Notes under the pieces: generated by a model | Databases searched by the model: none | The model's input: the letters and a program-made list of their open reading frames with translations, nothing else | Told to the model about the DNA's origin: nothing | Shown: positions 1-9,181 of the stretch, piece after piece | Numbering within the stretch: the first letter of the stretch is position 1 | Layout of the letters: every line of letters starts with the position of its first letter | NCBI GenBank assembly: GCA_949300425.1 | Contig: CASGED010000039.1 | Coordinates: 49,261-113,260, forward strand | From: an uncultured Bacteroides sp. | GTDB lineage: Bacteria > Bacteroidota > Bacteroidia > Bacteroidales > Bacteroidaceae | Direction of reading: 5' to 3' | Length of the DNA stretch: 64,000 bases | Made by a program: the position numbers and the translations under genes

Positions 1-2477
1 CCGAAAGACTGCCCCACGGGCTTGCCCGTCCTCATCATGTAGTCGTAGGGCTGCGGGATCTCGTCCATGAACACGATTTCGTTCTTGGCGTAAGAGAGGT
101 TCACGCCCACCGAGTAGGCGAAGTCCGATCCGACGCGGTCGTCCCAGTTCACGCTGATTTCATAGCCCCTGTTGTTCACCTTGCCGATGTTCGCCGTCGG
201 CAGGGTCACCGCTAAGTAGCCGGGCATCACCTGGCGTGAGGTCAGGATGTCCCTGCGGTGTTCTATGAAATAGTCGAAGGTCGTTTTCAGACGGTCGTCA
301 AAGAAATACAGGTCCACGCCGTAGTTCTGCTTGACGGCGGTTTCCCACGTCACGTCCGGATTACCTTTTTTCGACTCGGCGGCCAGGATGACGTTGGCCG
401 AGTTATTGATACCGAAGTTGTAACCGTTTCCGTCCCCATCGGGGTCATAGACGTCCGGCAGGTAAAGGAAACGCGAGTTGTCGCTGGTGCGGTCGTTACC
501 CACCATACCCCACGAAGCACGTACCTTGAAATAGCTGAGGTAGGGTTTCAGGCTTTTCATAAAGTTCTCCTCAGAAATAATCCAGCCCACCGATCCGGCG
601 GGGAACAAGCCGAAGCGTTTGCCCGGGGCGAAGTTCTCCGAGCCGTTATAACCCACGCTGAAGTCCGCCATGTAGCGCGTGTTCCAGTCGTAGGTGGCAC
701 GCCCCACAAAGCCGATGTAGGCACGGGGAATGCCCGGATAACTGCCCGCCGGATAGTATCTCATGGACTGGTTGTACATGGCCAGTGCCGACACATGGTG
801 CGCACCGAAATCGCGTTGGTAGTTCAGCGCCGCTTCCATGTACCAGTCTCTGGACTTGCCGGAGCCGGTGGAGAAGCCCAAGGGCGATTTCTGGTTGGTT
901 TTCTTCAGCACGACCGATCCGTCTTCCTGGATCAGTGCCTCGTAATAGTCGCCGTTGGAGGCGGTACGGTTTTTGGTGGCGGTGGTCCCGCTGTTGTACG
1001 ATGCCTTCAGCGACGCCCGCAAGCCCTTGGTGACGAAGTCCAACTGCTGCTCTAACGTAAAGTCGAAGTTCAGCGTGTTTCCCAGCGACGAGCGGTAGCC
1101 TTTCCCGTAGAAGTTCTGCATCGGGCTGGTCACGGATCCCATGGTCGTAGGCAGAATCGTCGGGTCGGTCCGTATCAGCTTTCCGTCCACCACGCCGACG
1201 CCTGCGAAAGGAGGAGCCTCATAGATCTCGCGGAACAGATAAGCGAGGCTTGTCGAAGTACCGTTGGTGTAGTTAGGAGTACGCTGGTTGTTCAGGCGTC
1301 CGCCCAAGTTGATTTTCATCGTTGTCGTCCGGGTCACGTCGATGTCCAAGTTGATGCGGTAGTTATATCGGTTGTATTTATAGTTTGCATCGTAATCCGT
1401 CTCATAGGTCTTCAGCAGACCGTCTTGCGTGAACACGCCCAACGAGGCGAAATAGCGCACCGACTTGGCACCGCCCGATATCGTGAAGTTGTGCTGGCTC
1501 TGCCAGGCGGATTTCTTAATCAGAAGGTCGGTCCAGTCCACGTCCGGATAAGCCAGCGGGTTGTTGTGCGTGCGGAATCCCTCCAATACTTCCGGCGTGA
1601 AGGACAACTCGTCCTCGGGCGTGCCACTGGCCAGTTCCGCCTGGTTGTACACGGAAGCATACTCATAGCTGTTGGCGAACTCGGGGATGCGGGTCGGCAT
1701 CTGCAGGCCGAACGAGGTGGAGAAACTGATTTTCGCCTTGCCCTCCTGGCCGCGTTTGGTCGTCACCAAAATAACGCCGTTCGCGCCGCGCACACCGAAC
1801 ACCGCAGTGGCGGAAGCGTCCTTCAGCACCGTAATGTCTTCCACCTCATTGGGATCCAGCTGTCCGAACGAGCGTTCCACCCCGTCCACCAATACCAAGG
1901 GCGAGGAAAGGCCTTCGGACAGAGAGCCCACACCGCGCACATACAGCGTGGCGTCATCCGCACCGGGCTGGCCGGAACTCTGCACACTGGCCAATCCCGT
2001 CACTTTGCCGGTCAGGGCGTTAGTGATGCTACCCGTAGGACTTTTCAGGATTTCATCCGATTTCACCGAAGAAAGAGCGCCGGTGATAGTGACCTTTTTC
2101 GTCGTTCCGTACGCGATGATCTGTACTTCATCAAGGTTGGTCACATTCTCATTCAGCCGGATGTCCAGTTTGGCTTCCCCCTTGTAGACTATCTCCCGGT
2201 CTTTATAGCCGATAAAGGAGACTAAAATAGTGGAACCGACAGGAACCTTCAATGTAAATTCCCCGTCCATATTGGTCACCACACCGGTCGTGGTGCCTTT
2301 AATGCGCACTGTGGCTCCGGCCACAGGCCCCATGTCGTCCGAGACGACACCGGTCACAACTTTTTCTTTCGATTGCTGCACGGCAACCGTTGGCCGGAGG
2401 CGGGTGTCGCCCCCCGTGGCCTTACCCGAATGTAAGACCAGCAAAGCCAAAACAAACATACAAATCTTGTGCCTCAT
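1..2477 (-). CDS. susC: SusC-class TonB-dependent outer membrane transporter, C-terminus cut by window edge
   Basis: Outer-membrane beta-barrel importer of oligosaccharides, normally paired with a SusD lipoprotein that would lie beyond the left edge. The frame is open for 825 codons from the ATG at 2477 and runs off the window; usual family length is about 1,000-1,100 residues, so the last barrel strands are missing. It starts with a signal-like stretch (MRHKICMFVLALLVL), then a carboxypeptidase-regulatory-like domain (VTGVVSDDMGPVAGATV, about residues 42-115), then the plug with LVLVDGVERSFGQLDPNEVE near residue 195 and GVRGANGVILVTTKRG near residue 230. These plug strings are diagnostic of the class. 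The hybrid sensor gene immediately upstream on the same strand is its probable regulator. The transported glycan cannot be told from this fragment. Confidence 0.93.
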   Translation of the reverse strand, partial: MRHKICMFVLALLVLHSGKATGGDTRLRPTVAVQQSKEKVVTGVVSDDMGPVAGATVRIKGTTTGVVTNMDGEFTLKVPVGSTILVSFIGYKDREIVYKGEAKLDIRLNENVTNLDEVQIIAYGTTKKVTITGALSSVKSDEILKSPTGSITNALTGKVTGLASVQSSGQPGADDATLYVRGVGSLSEGLSSPLVLVDGVERSFGQLDPNEVEDITVLKDASATAVFGVRGANGVILVTTKRGQEGKAKISFSTSFGLQMPTRIPEFANSYEYASVYNQAELASGTPEDELSFTPEVLEGFRTHNNPLAYPDVDWTDLLIKKSAWQSQHNFTISGGAKSVRYFASLGVFTQDGLLKTYETDYDANYKYNRYNYRINLDIDVTRTTTMKINLGGRLNNQRTPNYTNGTSTSLAYLFREIYEAPPFAGVGVVDGKLIRTDPTILPTTMGSVTSPMQNFYGKGYRSSLGNTLNFDFTLEQQLDFVTKGLRASLKASYNSGTTATKNRTASNGDYYEALIQEDGSVVLKKTNQKSPLGFSTGSGKSRDWYMEAALNYQRDFGAHHVSALAMYNQSMRYYPAGSYPGIPRAYIGFVGRATYDWNTRYMADFSVGYNGSENFAPGKRFGLFPAGSVGWIISEENFMKSLKPYLSYFKVRASWGMVGNDRTSDNSRFLYLPDVYDPDGDGNGYNFGINNSANVILAAESKKGNPDVTWETAVKQNYGVDLYFFDDRLKTTFDYFIEHRRDILTSRQVMPGYLAVTLPTANIGKVNNRGYEISVNWDDRVGSDFAYSVGVNLSYAKNEIVFMDEIPQPYDYMMRTGKPVGQSF

Positions 2478-2632
2478 AAACTGAAGGTAGATTTTGTGAT
2501 TAACATTAAAAAATTAAATAACTCTCATTTGCCACCCGTCACATCATCAAACGGGAGACACCGCAAATTAAGATACTTTTCGTTTTTTAAAGTTAACCAT
2601 ATTATGTAATAAAGGTGCAGGAACTGTACCCG

Positions 2633-2668
2633 GTACAAATTGGGCACCTATCCGTACAATTTGGGCAC
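2633..2668. promoter_or_regulatory. Probable HTCS operator: two 15-bp direct repeats 21 bp apart
   Basis: GTACAAATTGGGCAC (2633-2647) and GTACAATTTGGGCAC (2654-2668) differ at one base and are spaced exactly 21 bp, two helical turns. They lie between the end of the hybrid sensor gene and susC, about 155-190 bp upstream of the susC ATG. AraC-type output domains of such sensors usually bind paired direct repeats of this kind, so this is the likely binding site. The left repeat overlaps a small palindrome (TGTACCCGGTACA, 2625-2637). The assignment is inference from position and spacing. Confidence 0.6.
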
Positions 2669-2693
2669 ATTCCATCGCCATCTACCCCCGGCT

Positions 2694-5600
2694 TTACCGG
2701 ATGGAATGCATGTCGTCCCCGCCATCTTTCTTACGATAGGCCTGGGGAGGCACCCCGTAGAAGCTTTTAAAGCTACGGCTGAAATAACGCGGCGATGAGA
2801 AGCCCAACCGGTAAGAAATCTCCGCAATGTTCAGCAGCGGTTCGTTCTGCAACAGATACAGTGCCTCCTCCAACTTCATCTTCAGGGCGAACTCGTTCGG
2901 CGTCAGCCCGGTTATCTCTTTGACGCGGACAAACATTTTGTTGCGGCCGATATGCAGTTCCTTGGCCAGCATGTCCATGTCAAAATCAGGATTGTCGAAG
3001 TTGTCTCGGATCACCTTTACCACGGCATCCAGCAATTTCCGGTCCGGTACGGAAAGCCCCTTCGCCTCTTCGCGCCCGCCGGCGTCGGCCTGCCCCGTGG
3101 CGGACAGCTTTCGCAGGAGCGCTTGCCGGACGGCCAGCAGATTGGCGCAACGCGCCAGCAGTAACTTCACGTTGAAAGGCTTGGCGATATAGGCGTCCGC
3201 ACCCGACAAGTAGCCTTCAAGCATGTAATCCTCCGACACCCGGGCCGTCAGCAGCACGACGGGGATGTAGGCCAGCTCCACATTGTTCTTTATCTTGTGG
3301 CACATCTCCTCGCCGGACATTACGGGCATCATCACGTCGCTGACAATCAGGTCAGGCCGCAGGCGGCAGGCCTCTTCGTAACCTTCCTGTCCGTCCGACG
3401 CCCGACACACCCGGTAATAGGGTCCGAAGATTTCGGTCAGCATCCGCCGCATTTCCCCGTCATCTTCCACAATCAGGATAAGGGTGCGCCCGTCGTCCGC
3501 TTCCCTTGCCGTTTCCCCGTCCGGTTTGTCCTCCTTCTCTTCGGCCAGCCACCTTTCCGGATGCTCGTCAGCGGTCAACGGCGCCGGCTTGCGCGTCAGC
3601 TCTTCCTCGGAGAAGTGTCCGTTGCCCCAGGGCAGGCTGACCGTAAACACACTGCCCTGCCCCACCCCGCTCTCCACGCGGATGCTTCCATGATGGGCTT
3701 CCACAATGCCCTTGCTGAAGGCCAAGCCTATGCCGCTTCCACCCGCCCCGTCTTCCGCGGGGGTTTCTCCCTGATAGAACCGTTCGAAAATCCGCGCACG
3801 CTCTCCGGCCGGAATGCCGCAGCCCGTATCCGCCACAGTTATCTCCGCATGGGTCTGCAGACGACGGACGGTCACCGTCACGCTTCCCTCCGCAGGGGTA
3901 TATTTGAAGGCGTTCGCCACGAGGTTATAAAAAACCTTCTGCAACTGCATCGGGTCGAACCACAACCGGATTTCAGCCTCCGGGCACACAACCGTGTAGC
4001 CGATGTTCCGCCGCTTGGCCAGCTCGTCAAACGAAGCGCAAACGTCCTTCACTAACGCGACGATATTTCCGCATTCCACTTTCAATGTCAGGAAGCCCTG
4101 CTCCTGCTTGCGGAAATCGAGCAGTTCCGTGATCAGGAAACGCAGCTGCAAAGCGTTTTTATAGATGTGGCGCATTTTCTTCAGTGCCGCCTGAGGCAGG
4201 TTCACCTCCTGCAGCAGCATTTCCGCCTGCCCCACAATCAGCGTCAGCGGCGTACGGAATTCGTGGGAGACGTTGGTAAAGAAACGCAGCTTCAGCCGGT
4301 TCACTTCCTCTATTCGCTCTTTCTCCATCCGCTCGTTCTCCAACGACACGGCCAGTTGCCGACGGGCACGGCGTATGCGCCACAAACCATAACAGACGCC
4401 CGTCACGACCAGCAGATACACTCCATAAGCCCATCCGTTAGCAAACCACGGAGAACAGATACGGATGCCCAAGGCAATTTCCTTATTATACGAAGCCCCT
4501 AACTTGTTACCCGTCTCGCGCACCCGCAGGCGGTATTTGCCGGGAGGCAGATTGGTATAACTCAGTTCATAATGATCGGTAGGGATCCATTCCTCGTCAA
4601 ATCCTTCTAACTTATATTGATAAGCCGTGGTACGGTCCAAAGCGATATAATTGGAGTTGGCAAAAGTCAGCGAGATATTATTCCAGTCATAAGCCAGCTC
4701 CACTTCGCGGGTGAAAGGCAAAGCCTGTTTCAGAATGCCTTTCTCCCCTCCCGGCACGACTTTCTTATTATTGACGGACAAGTCGGCAAAATAGAAGTTA
4801 GCGTCCGCTTTGTACTGTTCATAAAGCGCCCTTTCATTGAAAGCCATCATCCCGTCCACTCCGCCAATGTAGATGCGGTCGTCGCCCGCAATGCAGATGC
4901 CGCCGCCATCCGTCACCGCGGAAATCATCCCCTTATTGGCAGACAACTCTATGGAACGTACCGTGCCGTTGAACGGAGAGTAAATCGAAATTCCCCGGTC
5001 GTTGGTTATCAGGATATGATTCATGGGTGTTTCGGCCAGGTTGTAGCAATAATCGCTCAGCAGGCCGTTCGCGCCCGAGGTATAATGCCGGACACTGTCA
5101 GTCATCTGATTATAGGAAAACACGCCGGAACCTAAGGTGGCAAAATAAACGGTTCCGTCTTTGGCTGTCATGACTTTGGTCACCCGCACTTTCTCATTCA
5201 TGAAACGCTCCGGTTCCGTCTCAGCCTCTATCTCCCGAGTCTGTAGATTCATCTTGTACAAATCGCTGTCCGAAGCCATCCATAAATTGCCGTGGGAATC
5301 GATCTCCAACGTAAAATATTCAAGTCCGCTTATCAACTCAAACCTGTCCGCTTTCACATCCAACACCCACAGCCCGTTTTCCGCGGCCACGTATAAACGC
5401 CCTTCTTTATACAAACAATAATAAATGCTGTTACCGGGACCGTCCTTCCGACCCGAATAATGGTAAAATCTCCCGGTTTGTTTGTCATAACGACTTAAAC
5501 CTCCGGTGTATGTACCGATATAAATGCAATCGTGCTCCCGGTCATAAGCCAATGTCTTAATATTATCATGAGGGATAGAGTTCGGTTCGGAGGCCGATGC

Positions 5601-6728
5601 CTCAAAGTAAGTAAACGTGGCGGTCTTGCGGTAATAGCGGTTGACGCCGCCACCGTCTGTCGCAATCCACAAATCGTGCTCGTTGTCCTCCACAATCTGA
5701 CCGATAACCGGAAAATTCAGGCACTTCCCATTCTTCTCATGGTAAGGATGGTAATAAGTGAACAAGTCGTTCCCCATATTAAAATAGTTGACGCCACCAT
5801 AATAAGAACCCACCCAGATTGTCCCTTGCTTGTCACGATATAAAGAAAATACGGACTCATGCTCCAACAAGCCCGGATAAGTTCCGGGCTTATACGTTTT
5901 AAACGTCTTCCTATAAGGATTATATACCTGCAGGCCTTCAAAAGTCCCGAACCAGATATTCTGCTTGTCATCCTCCACAAACTCCCGAATCTGGCCGCTG
6001 ATAACTTTGGACGCTGCGGATTCCTCCTTTATCAATTCGCCTTTTTTGCTCAGGTGAAAAAGTCCATTCATGCGCGATCCAATCCACAATTCGCCTAAAC
6101 TACTGACAAACAAACGATAAATCTCAATATCCGGCAATACAGTTTTTAGCTTTTCCCCGTTCCAGCAATACAGTCCGTCGACTGTACCGATATATAAATC
6201 GTTTCCATATTGCACCATGCAATTGACCGTAGACACTTCTATCCGTTTTTGCAGGGCTAACGTCCTCTCATCCAAGTTATACGCGCATAGAGAATCGCGC
6301 ACGAAACACCAAAGCCGATCATTTATCACAGCCAAAGCCCTGACATGACGCGGATAAATCTCCGTAAAACGTTCCGTCAATACATCATATTCAACTAAAG
6401 CGCCATTATTATTGATATACACCCTTCCTGAACAGTCACCTACGATTTGATTTACCCGTCCGTTCATGAATTTCTTCACGACAGCCCCGTCAGGCGACGT
6501 CATTTCATAGCTCTTAATTTTCTCTATCTGAGTCCCGTCATAGACATTCACACCCTCATTTGTTCCAAACCACATGCGCCCCAATGTATCTTGATAAATG
6601 GATAGGACTGAAAGATTGGATAATCCTTCCTTAATTCCCAGTTTCTTAAAATATTGTCCATACGTGACAACACTAAAGGGCAAAAATAGAAACAGGAGAA
6701 TAAGTCTATACTTCAATAATAAAGGCAT
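2694..6728 (-). CDS. Hybrid two-component system sensor/regulator (HTCS), AraC output
   Basis: Single-protein sensor, kinase and transcription factor that activates a glycan-utilisation locus on binding an oligosaccharide in the periplasm. In 1,344 residues the full HTCS order is visible: signal/anchor (residues 1-25); Reg_prop propeller repeats (for example MWFGTNEGVNVYDG, IWVGSYYGGVNYFN); a Y_Y_Y domain at about 700-740; a membrane segment near 775; HisKA with NVSHEFRTPLTLI (His near 820); HATPase with DTGCGIPAG and GSGIGLAFSKG; a receiver with DLIVSDVMMPVMSG (Asp near 1130); and an AraC helix-turn-helix in the last 100 residues (ISYRLGFSSPRYFSRSFKSF). All catalytic landmarks are present, so it should be functional. 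Its neighbour susC is the expected target. A TACTTTTG box at 6758-6765 is the likely promoter. Confidence 0.96.
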   Translation of the reverse strand: MPLLLKYRLILLFLFLPFSVVTYGQYFKKLGIKEGLSNLSVLSIYQDTLGRMWFGTNEGVNVYDGTQIEKIKSYEMTSPDGAVVKKFMNGRVNQIVGDCSGRVYINNNGALVEYDVLTERFTEIYPRHVRALAVINDRLWCFVRDSLCAYNLDERTLALQKRIEVSTVNCMVQYGNDLYIGTVDGLYCWNGEKLKTVLPDIEIYRLFVSSLGELWIGSRMNGLFHLSKKGELIKEESAASKVISGQIREFVEDDKQNIWFGTFEGLQVYNPYRKTFKTYKPGTYPGLLEHESVFSLYRDKQGTIWVGSYYGGVNYFNMGNDLFTYYHPYHEKNGKCLNFPVIGQIVEDNEHDLWIATDGGGVNRYYRKTATFTYFEASASEPNSIPHDNIKTLAYDREHDCIYIGTYTGGLSRYDKQTGRFYHYSGRKDGPGNSIYYCLYKEGRLYVAAENGLWVLDVKADRFELISGLEYFTLEIDSHGNLWMASDSDLYKMNLQTREIEAETEPERFMNEKVRVTKVMTAKDGTVYFATLGSGVFSYNQMTDSVRHYTSGANGLLSDYCYNLAETPMNHILITNDRGISIYSPFNGTVRSIELSANKGMISAVTDGGGICIAGDDRIYIGGVDGMMAFNERALYEQYKADANFYFADLSVNNKKVVPGGEKGILKQALPFTREVELAYDWNNISLTFANSNYIALDRTTAYQYKLEGFDEEWIPTDHYELSYTNLPPGKYRLRVRETGNKLGASYNKEIALGIRICSPWFANGWAYGVYLLVVTGVCYGLWRIRRARRQLAVSLENERMEKERIEEVNRLKLRFFTNVSHEFRTPLTLIVGQAEMLLQEVNLPQAALKKMRHIYKNALQLRFLITELLDFRKQEQGFLTLKVECGNIVALVKDVCASFDELAKRRNIGYTVVCPEAEIRLWFDPMQLQKVFYNLVANAFKYTPAEGSVTVTVRRLQTHAEITVADTGCGIPAGERARIFERFYQGETPAEDGAGGSGIGLAFSKGIVEAHHGSIRVESGVGQGSVFTVSLPWGNGHFSEEELTRKPAPLTADEHPERWLAEEKEDKPDGETAREADDGRTLILIVEDDGEMRRMLTEIFGPYYRVCRASDGQEGYEEACRLRPDLIVSDVMMPVMSGEEMCHKIKNNVELAYIPVVLLTARVSEDYMLEGYLSGADAYIAKPFNVKLLLARCANLLAVRQALLRKLSATGQADAGGREEAKGLSVPDRKLLDAVVKVIRDNFDNPDFDMDMLAKELHIGRNKMFVRVKEITGLTPNEFALKMKLEEALYLLQNEPLLNIAEISYRLGFSSPRYFSRSFKSFYGVPPQAYRKKDGGDDMHSIR

Positions 6729-6757
6729 CTAATGGTGTATTTAAAGTTAATGAAGCA

Positions 6758-6765
6758 CAAAAGTA
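6758..6765 (-). promoter_or_regulatory. Promoter -7 box for the HTCS gene
   Basis: Reads TACTTTTG on the minus strand, matching the Bacteroidetes TAnnTTTG -7 consensus, 30 bp upstream of the HTCS start codon. No convincing -33 element was identified. Confidence 0.5.
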
Positions 6766-6827
6766 TAAAAATCCATCTATATTTCCAAAATGATTCGTAT
6801 ACTTAATTTATAATGAACAAATTGTAT

Positions 6828-6929
6828 TATATTTGCCAGGACAATCATTAGTGGTACAGAGCTATGGACGTCAAACTTTTGTTAGTGGAAGACGACCCAA
6901 ACTTAGCATATATTATCCGTTCGGGGCTG
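6828..6929 (+). pseudogene. Truncated 5' copy of the response regulator gene, with its promoter box
   Basis: From the ATG at 6864 the first 66 bp (22 codons, ending RSGL) match the start of the intact regulator at 8483-8548 with only 3 mismatches; after 6929 similarity stops abruptly and the frame runs into unrelated sequence. A TATATTTG box at 6828-6835 corresponds to the one at 8449-8456 before the intact gene, although the leaders have diverged more than the coding part. It is best read as a leftover from the event that placed the ATPase gene between the two copies. The short open frame to 7106 would encode an unrelated tail and is unlikely to be a working protein. Confidence 0.7.
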
Positions 6930-6952
6930 CGCTTTCTTTTTAGAAGAAATAG

Positions 6953-6984
6953 TTTGGCGGGTAAAGTTTTCAATCGTAAATTTG
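6953..6984 (+). promoter_or_regulatory. Promoter for the ATPase gene
   Basis: TTTG at 6953-6956 and TAAATTTG at 6977-6984, separated by 20 bp, match the Bacteroidetes -33/-7 pair. It lies just after the breakpoint of the truncated regulator copy, so the ATPase gene seems to carry its own promoter. Confidence 0.55.
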
Positions 6985-7044
6985 CGAGAGAAAAATTATA
7001 TCTCAGAAACATAATGTTCGAGAAACATAATAATCGGGTAAAGT

Positions 7045-8409
7045 ATGGAATTTGTAGACAGGAAGGAAGAACAACATCGGTTGGCAAGGGCCTTTGCATC
7101 GAATAAAGCACAGTTTATCGTCATCTACGGTCGTCGGCGATTAGGAAAATCCACGCTGATTAAACGGATACTATCGGAAAACGATTTGTATTTCATGGCG
7201 GACAATTCCGAGCAAAGCCGTCAGCGGGAATTGTTAGCCCAGTTATTGGCGGACAAATATCCGGGCTTCGACAGCGTCTATTATCCCGATTGGGAATCCT
7301 TGTTCGGTCAACTCAATCTGAGATGTCCGAAAGGGACAACACTTTGTTTGGATGAGTTCCCCTATATGGTACGCGCCTGTCCCGAATTGCCTTCTATCCT
7401 TCAAAAAATAGTGGACCGCAAAGACCGTAACTATCATTTAATACTTTGCGGCTCGTCCCAACGGATGATGCAACGGTTGGTTATGGATGCCTCAGACCCC
7501 TTGTATGGACGTGCGGATGTAATTTTAAAATTAGGTCCCATACCTTGTTCCTACTTACAGGAAGTACTGCATGTCAACGAAATACAAGCCGTAGAGGAAT
7601 ACAGTGTATGGGGAGGAGTGCCTCGTTATTGGGAGCTACGGGAAACGGAAAGTAACCTGCAGGAAGCCATCCGTTATCATCTGCTCAGCACGAACGGGAC
7701 ACTTTACGAAGAGCCTATGCGGTTATTTCTGGACGATTTGACCCAGTCCTCACAATCCGAAACCATTCTTTCGGTTATAGGAAACGGTTGTAACCGTTTG
7801 TCTGAGATAGCCTCCCGATTGGGGAAGAAGGCGACAGACTTAGGAAACCCCTTAAATAAACTGATGCAATTGGGTTACGTAGAGCGGGAATTACCTTTTG
7901 GCGAAAATATCCGCAACTCGAAGAAAAGTCTTTACCGGATAGCTGACCCTTTCATGGATTTCTATTTCCGTTTTATTATTCCTAGCCGTTCCCTGATAGG
8001 ATTGGGGCGTACTCAACGGGTAGAGCAACGGATCTCGTCAGAATTTTCCCGCTATGTATCGTTACATTGGGAAAGACTGTGCAGAAATGCGGTGAGCGGG
8101 AATGAACTGTTCGGACACGTTTGGGATGCGGCTTCGCGTTGGTGGGGAAATGTATCAGAAACAGAGCGAATAGAATTGGATGTAGTAGCACAATCAGAGG
8201 ATAAAAAACATTTGTTGGTAGGAGAATGCAAATGGACTGAAAGTGAAAATGCCGTATCCTTGCAGAATCATTTAGTAGAGAAAGCGAAGAAATTGCCTTT
8301 CGCCAAAGACAAAGACATTATCCCGGTTCTGTTTTTGAAACACCCGCCCATAAATGAAGGAGAGAGCAACGTATTATTACCGGCGGATGTAATCCGATGG
8401 AATGAATAA
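7045..8409 (+). CDS. ATPase_2/DUF234-family AAA+ ATPase with C-terminal nuclease-like domain
   Basis: Member of the large family of orphan archaeal-type ATPases (ATPase_2 plus DUF234) found scattered in bacterial and archaeal genomes; cellular role unknown. In 454 residues: Walker A GRRRLGKS at 29-36, Walker B TTLCLDEFPYMV near 100-110, a winged-helix-like middle, then a C-terminal part with ELDVVAQ followed by LLVGECKW, the spaced D...ExK pattern of a PD-(D/E)XK nuclease fold. It sits between a truncated and a full copy of a response regulator gene and is less GC-rich than the regulator, which suggests arrival by insertion. The start at 7045 gives a standard N-terminus; the ribosome site is weak. 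Confidence 0.88.
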   Translation: MEFVDRKEEQHRLARAFASNKAQFIVIYGRRRLGKSTLIKRILSENDLYFMADNSEQSRQRELLAQLLADKYPGFDSVYYPDWESLFGQLNLRCPKGTTLCLDEFPYMVRACPELPSILQKIVDRKDRNYHLILCGSSQRMMQRLVMDASDPLYGRADVILKLGPIPCSYLQEVLHVNEIQAVEEYSVWGGVPRYWELRETESNLQEAIRYHLLSTNGTLYEEPMRLFLDDLTQSSQSETILSVIGNGCNRLSEIASRLGKKATDLGNPLNKLMQLGYVERELPFGENIRNSKKSLYRIADPFMDFYFRFIIPSRSLIGLGRTQRVEQRISSEFSRYVSLHWERLCRNAVSGNELFGHVWDAASRWWGNVSETERIELDVVAQSEDKKHLLVGECKWTESENAVSLQNHLVEKAKKLPFAKDKDIIPVLFLKHPPINEGESNVLLPADVIRWNE

Positions 8410-8448
8410 ATAGGATACCGGATATTCCATTTAGCACGAAATTTATGC

Positions 8449-8456
8449 TATATTTG
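8449..8456 (+). promoter_or_regulatory. Promoter -7 box for the response regulator
   Basis: TATATTTG fits TAnnTTTG, 27 bp upstream of the start codon at 8483. A diverged equivalent lies before the truncated copy at 6828-6835. Confidence 0.5.
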
Positions 8457-8482
8457 CCGCACAAATAACAACTAATACAGCT

Positions 8483-9181
8483 ATGGACATCAAACTTTTG
8501 TTAGTGGAAGACGACCCTAACTTGGCATATATTATCCGTTCGGGGCTGGAAGATATGGTGGGAGGCTATGAAGTGACCACCGCTTCCAACGGTGCCGAGG
8601 GCTTGAAAGCCTGGGAGGCAAATAAGCCGGACATTATCGTGAGCGACATCGACATGCCCGTTATGGACGGTTTTGAGATGGTGCGTCACATTCGTGAGAC
8701 GGACGGCTATACGCCCATTCTTTTCACATCCGCCTTGACCTCGCCCAAAGATGTGAAGCGGGGCTATGAGCTGGGAATCAATAACTACATCAAGAAGCCT
8801 TTTGCTCCCGACGAACTGGACGCGCACATCCATGCCATCATGAAAATGAACACGGGAGGCAGGCTCCGTTCGGAAACGTTGCACAAGTTGGGCTGTTATA
8901 CCTTTGACGCTGCACGCGCTACCCTGCGCGATGACCGTACGGAGAAAGAACGTCCGCTTACCGTCCGTGAAAATCAATTGCTGGAGTTGTTGGTCAAGAA
9001 TAAGAATGAGGTGGTGCGCCGCGAGGCCATTCTCAGCCGCTTTTGGAATACGGAGGATGATTATTTTGCCTCGCGCAGCCTGGACGTGTTCATTTCCAAA
9101 CTGCGCAAGATGTTGGAGGACGACCCTTCCATCTCGTTGAAGACCGTGCGGGGCGTAGGGGTTATGCTGGAGGTGAAGTAA
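8483..9181 (+). CDS. OmpR/PhoB-type response regulator
   Basis: Cytoplasmic DNA-binding response regulator of 232 residues. The receiver domain (about 1-120) has the acidic pair E9/D10/D11, the phospho-acceptor Asp55 in IVSDIDMPVMDG and the conserved Lys in NYIKKPF. The C-terminal winged helix (Trans_reg_C, about 135-230) has LTVRENQLLELL and SRSLDVFISKLRKML. No sensor kinase gene is adjacent, so it appears to be an orphan regulator with unknown partner. It ends one base before the convergently transcribed SulP gene. The duplicated 5' fragment at 6864-6929 shows that this locus has been rearranged. Confidence 0.94.
   Translation: MDIKLLLVEDDPNLAYIIRSGLEDMVGGYEVTTASNGAEGLKAWEANKPDIIVSDIDMPVMDGFEMVRHIRETDGYTPILFTSALTSPKDVKRGYELGINNYIKKPFAPDELDAHIHAIMKMNTGGRLRSETLHKLGCYTFDAARATLRDDRTEKERPLTVRENQLLELLVKNKNEVVRREAILSRFWNTEDDYFASRSLDVFISKLRKMLEDDPSISLKTVRGVGVMLEVK

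Noticed and set aside
6864-7106. 80-codon frame starting like a response regulator
   Set aside because: Only the first 22 codons match the regulator; the rest is unrelated sequence containing the ATPase promoter.
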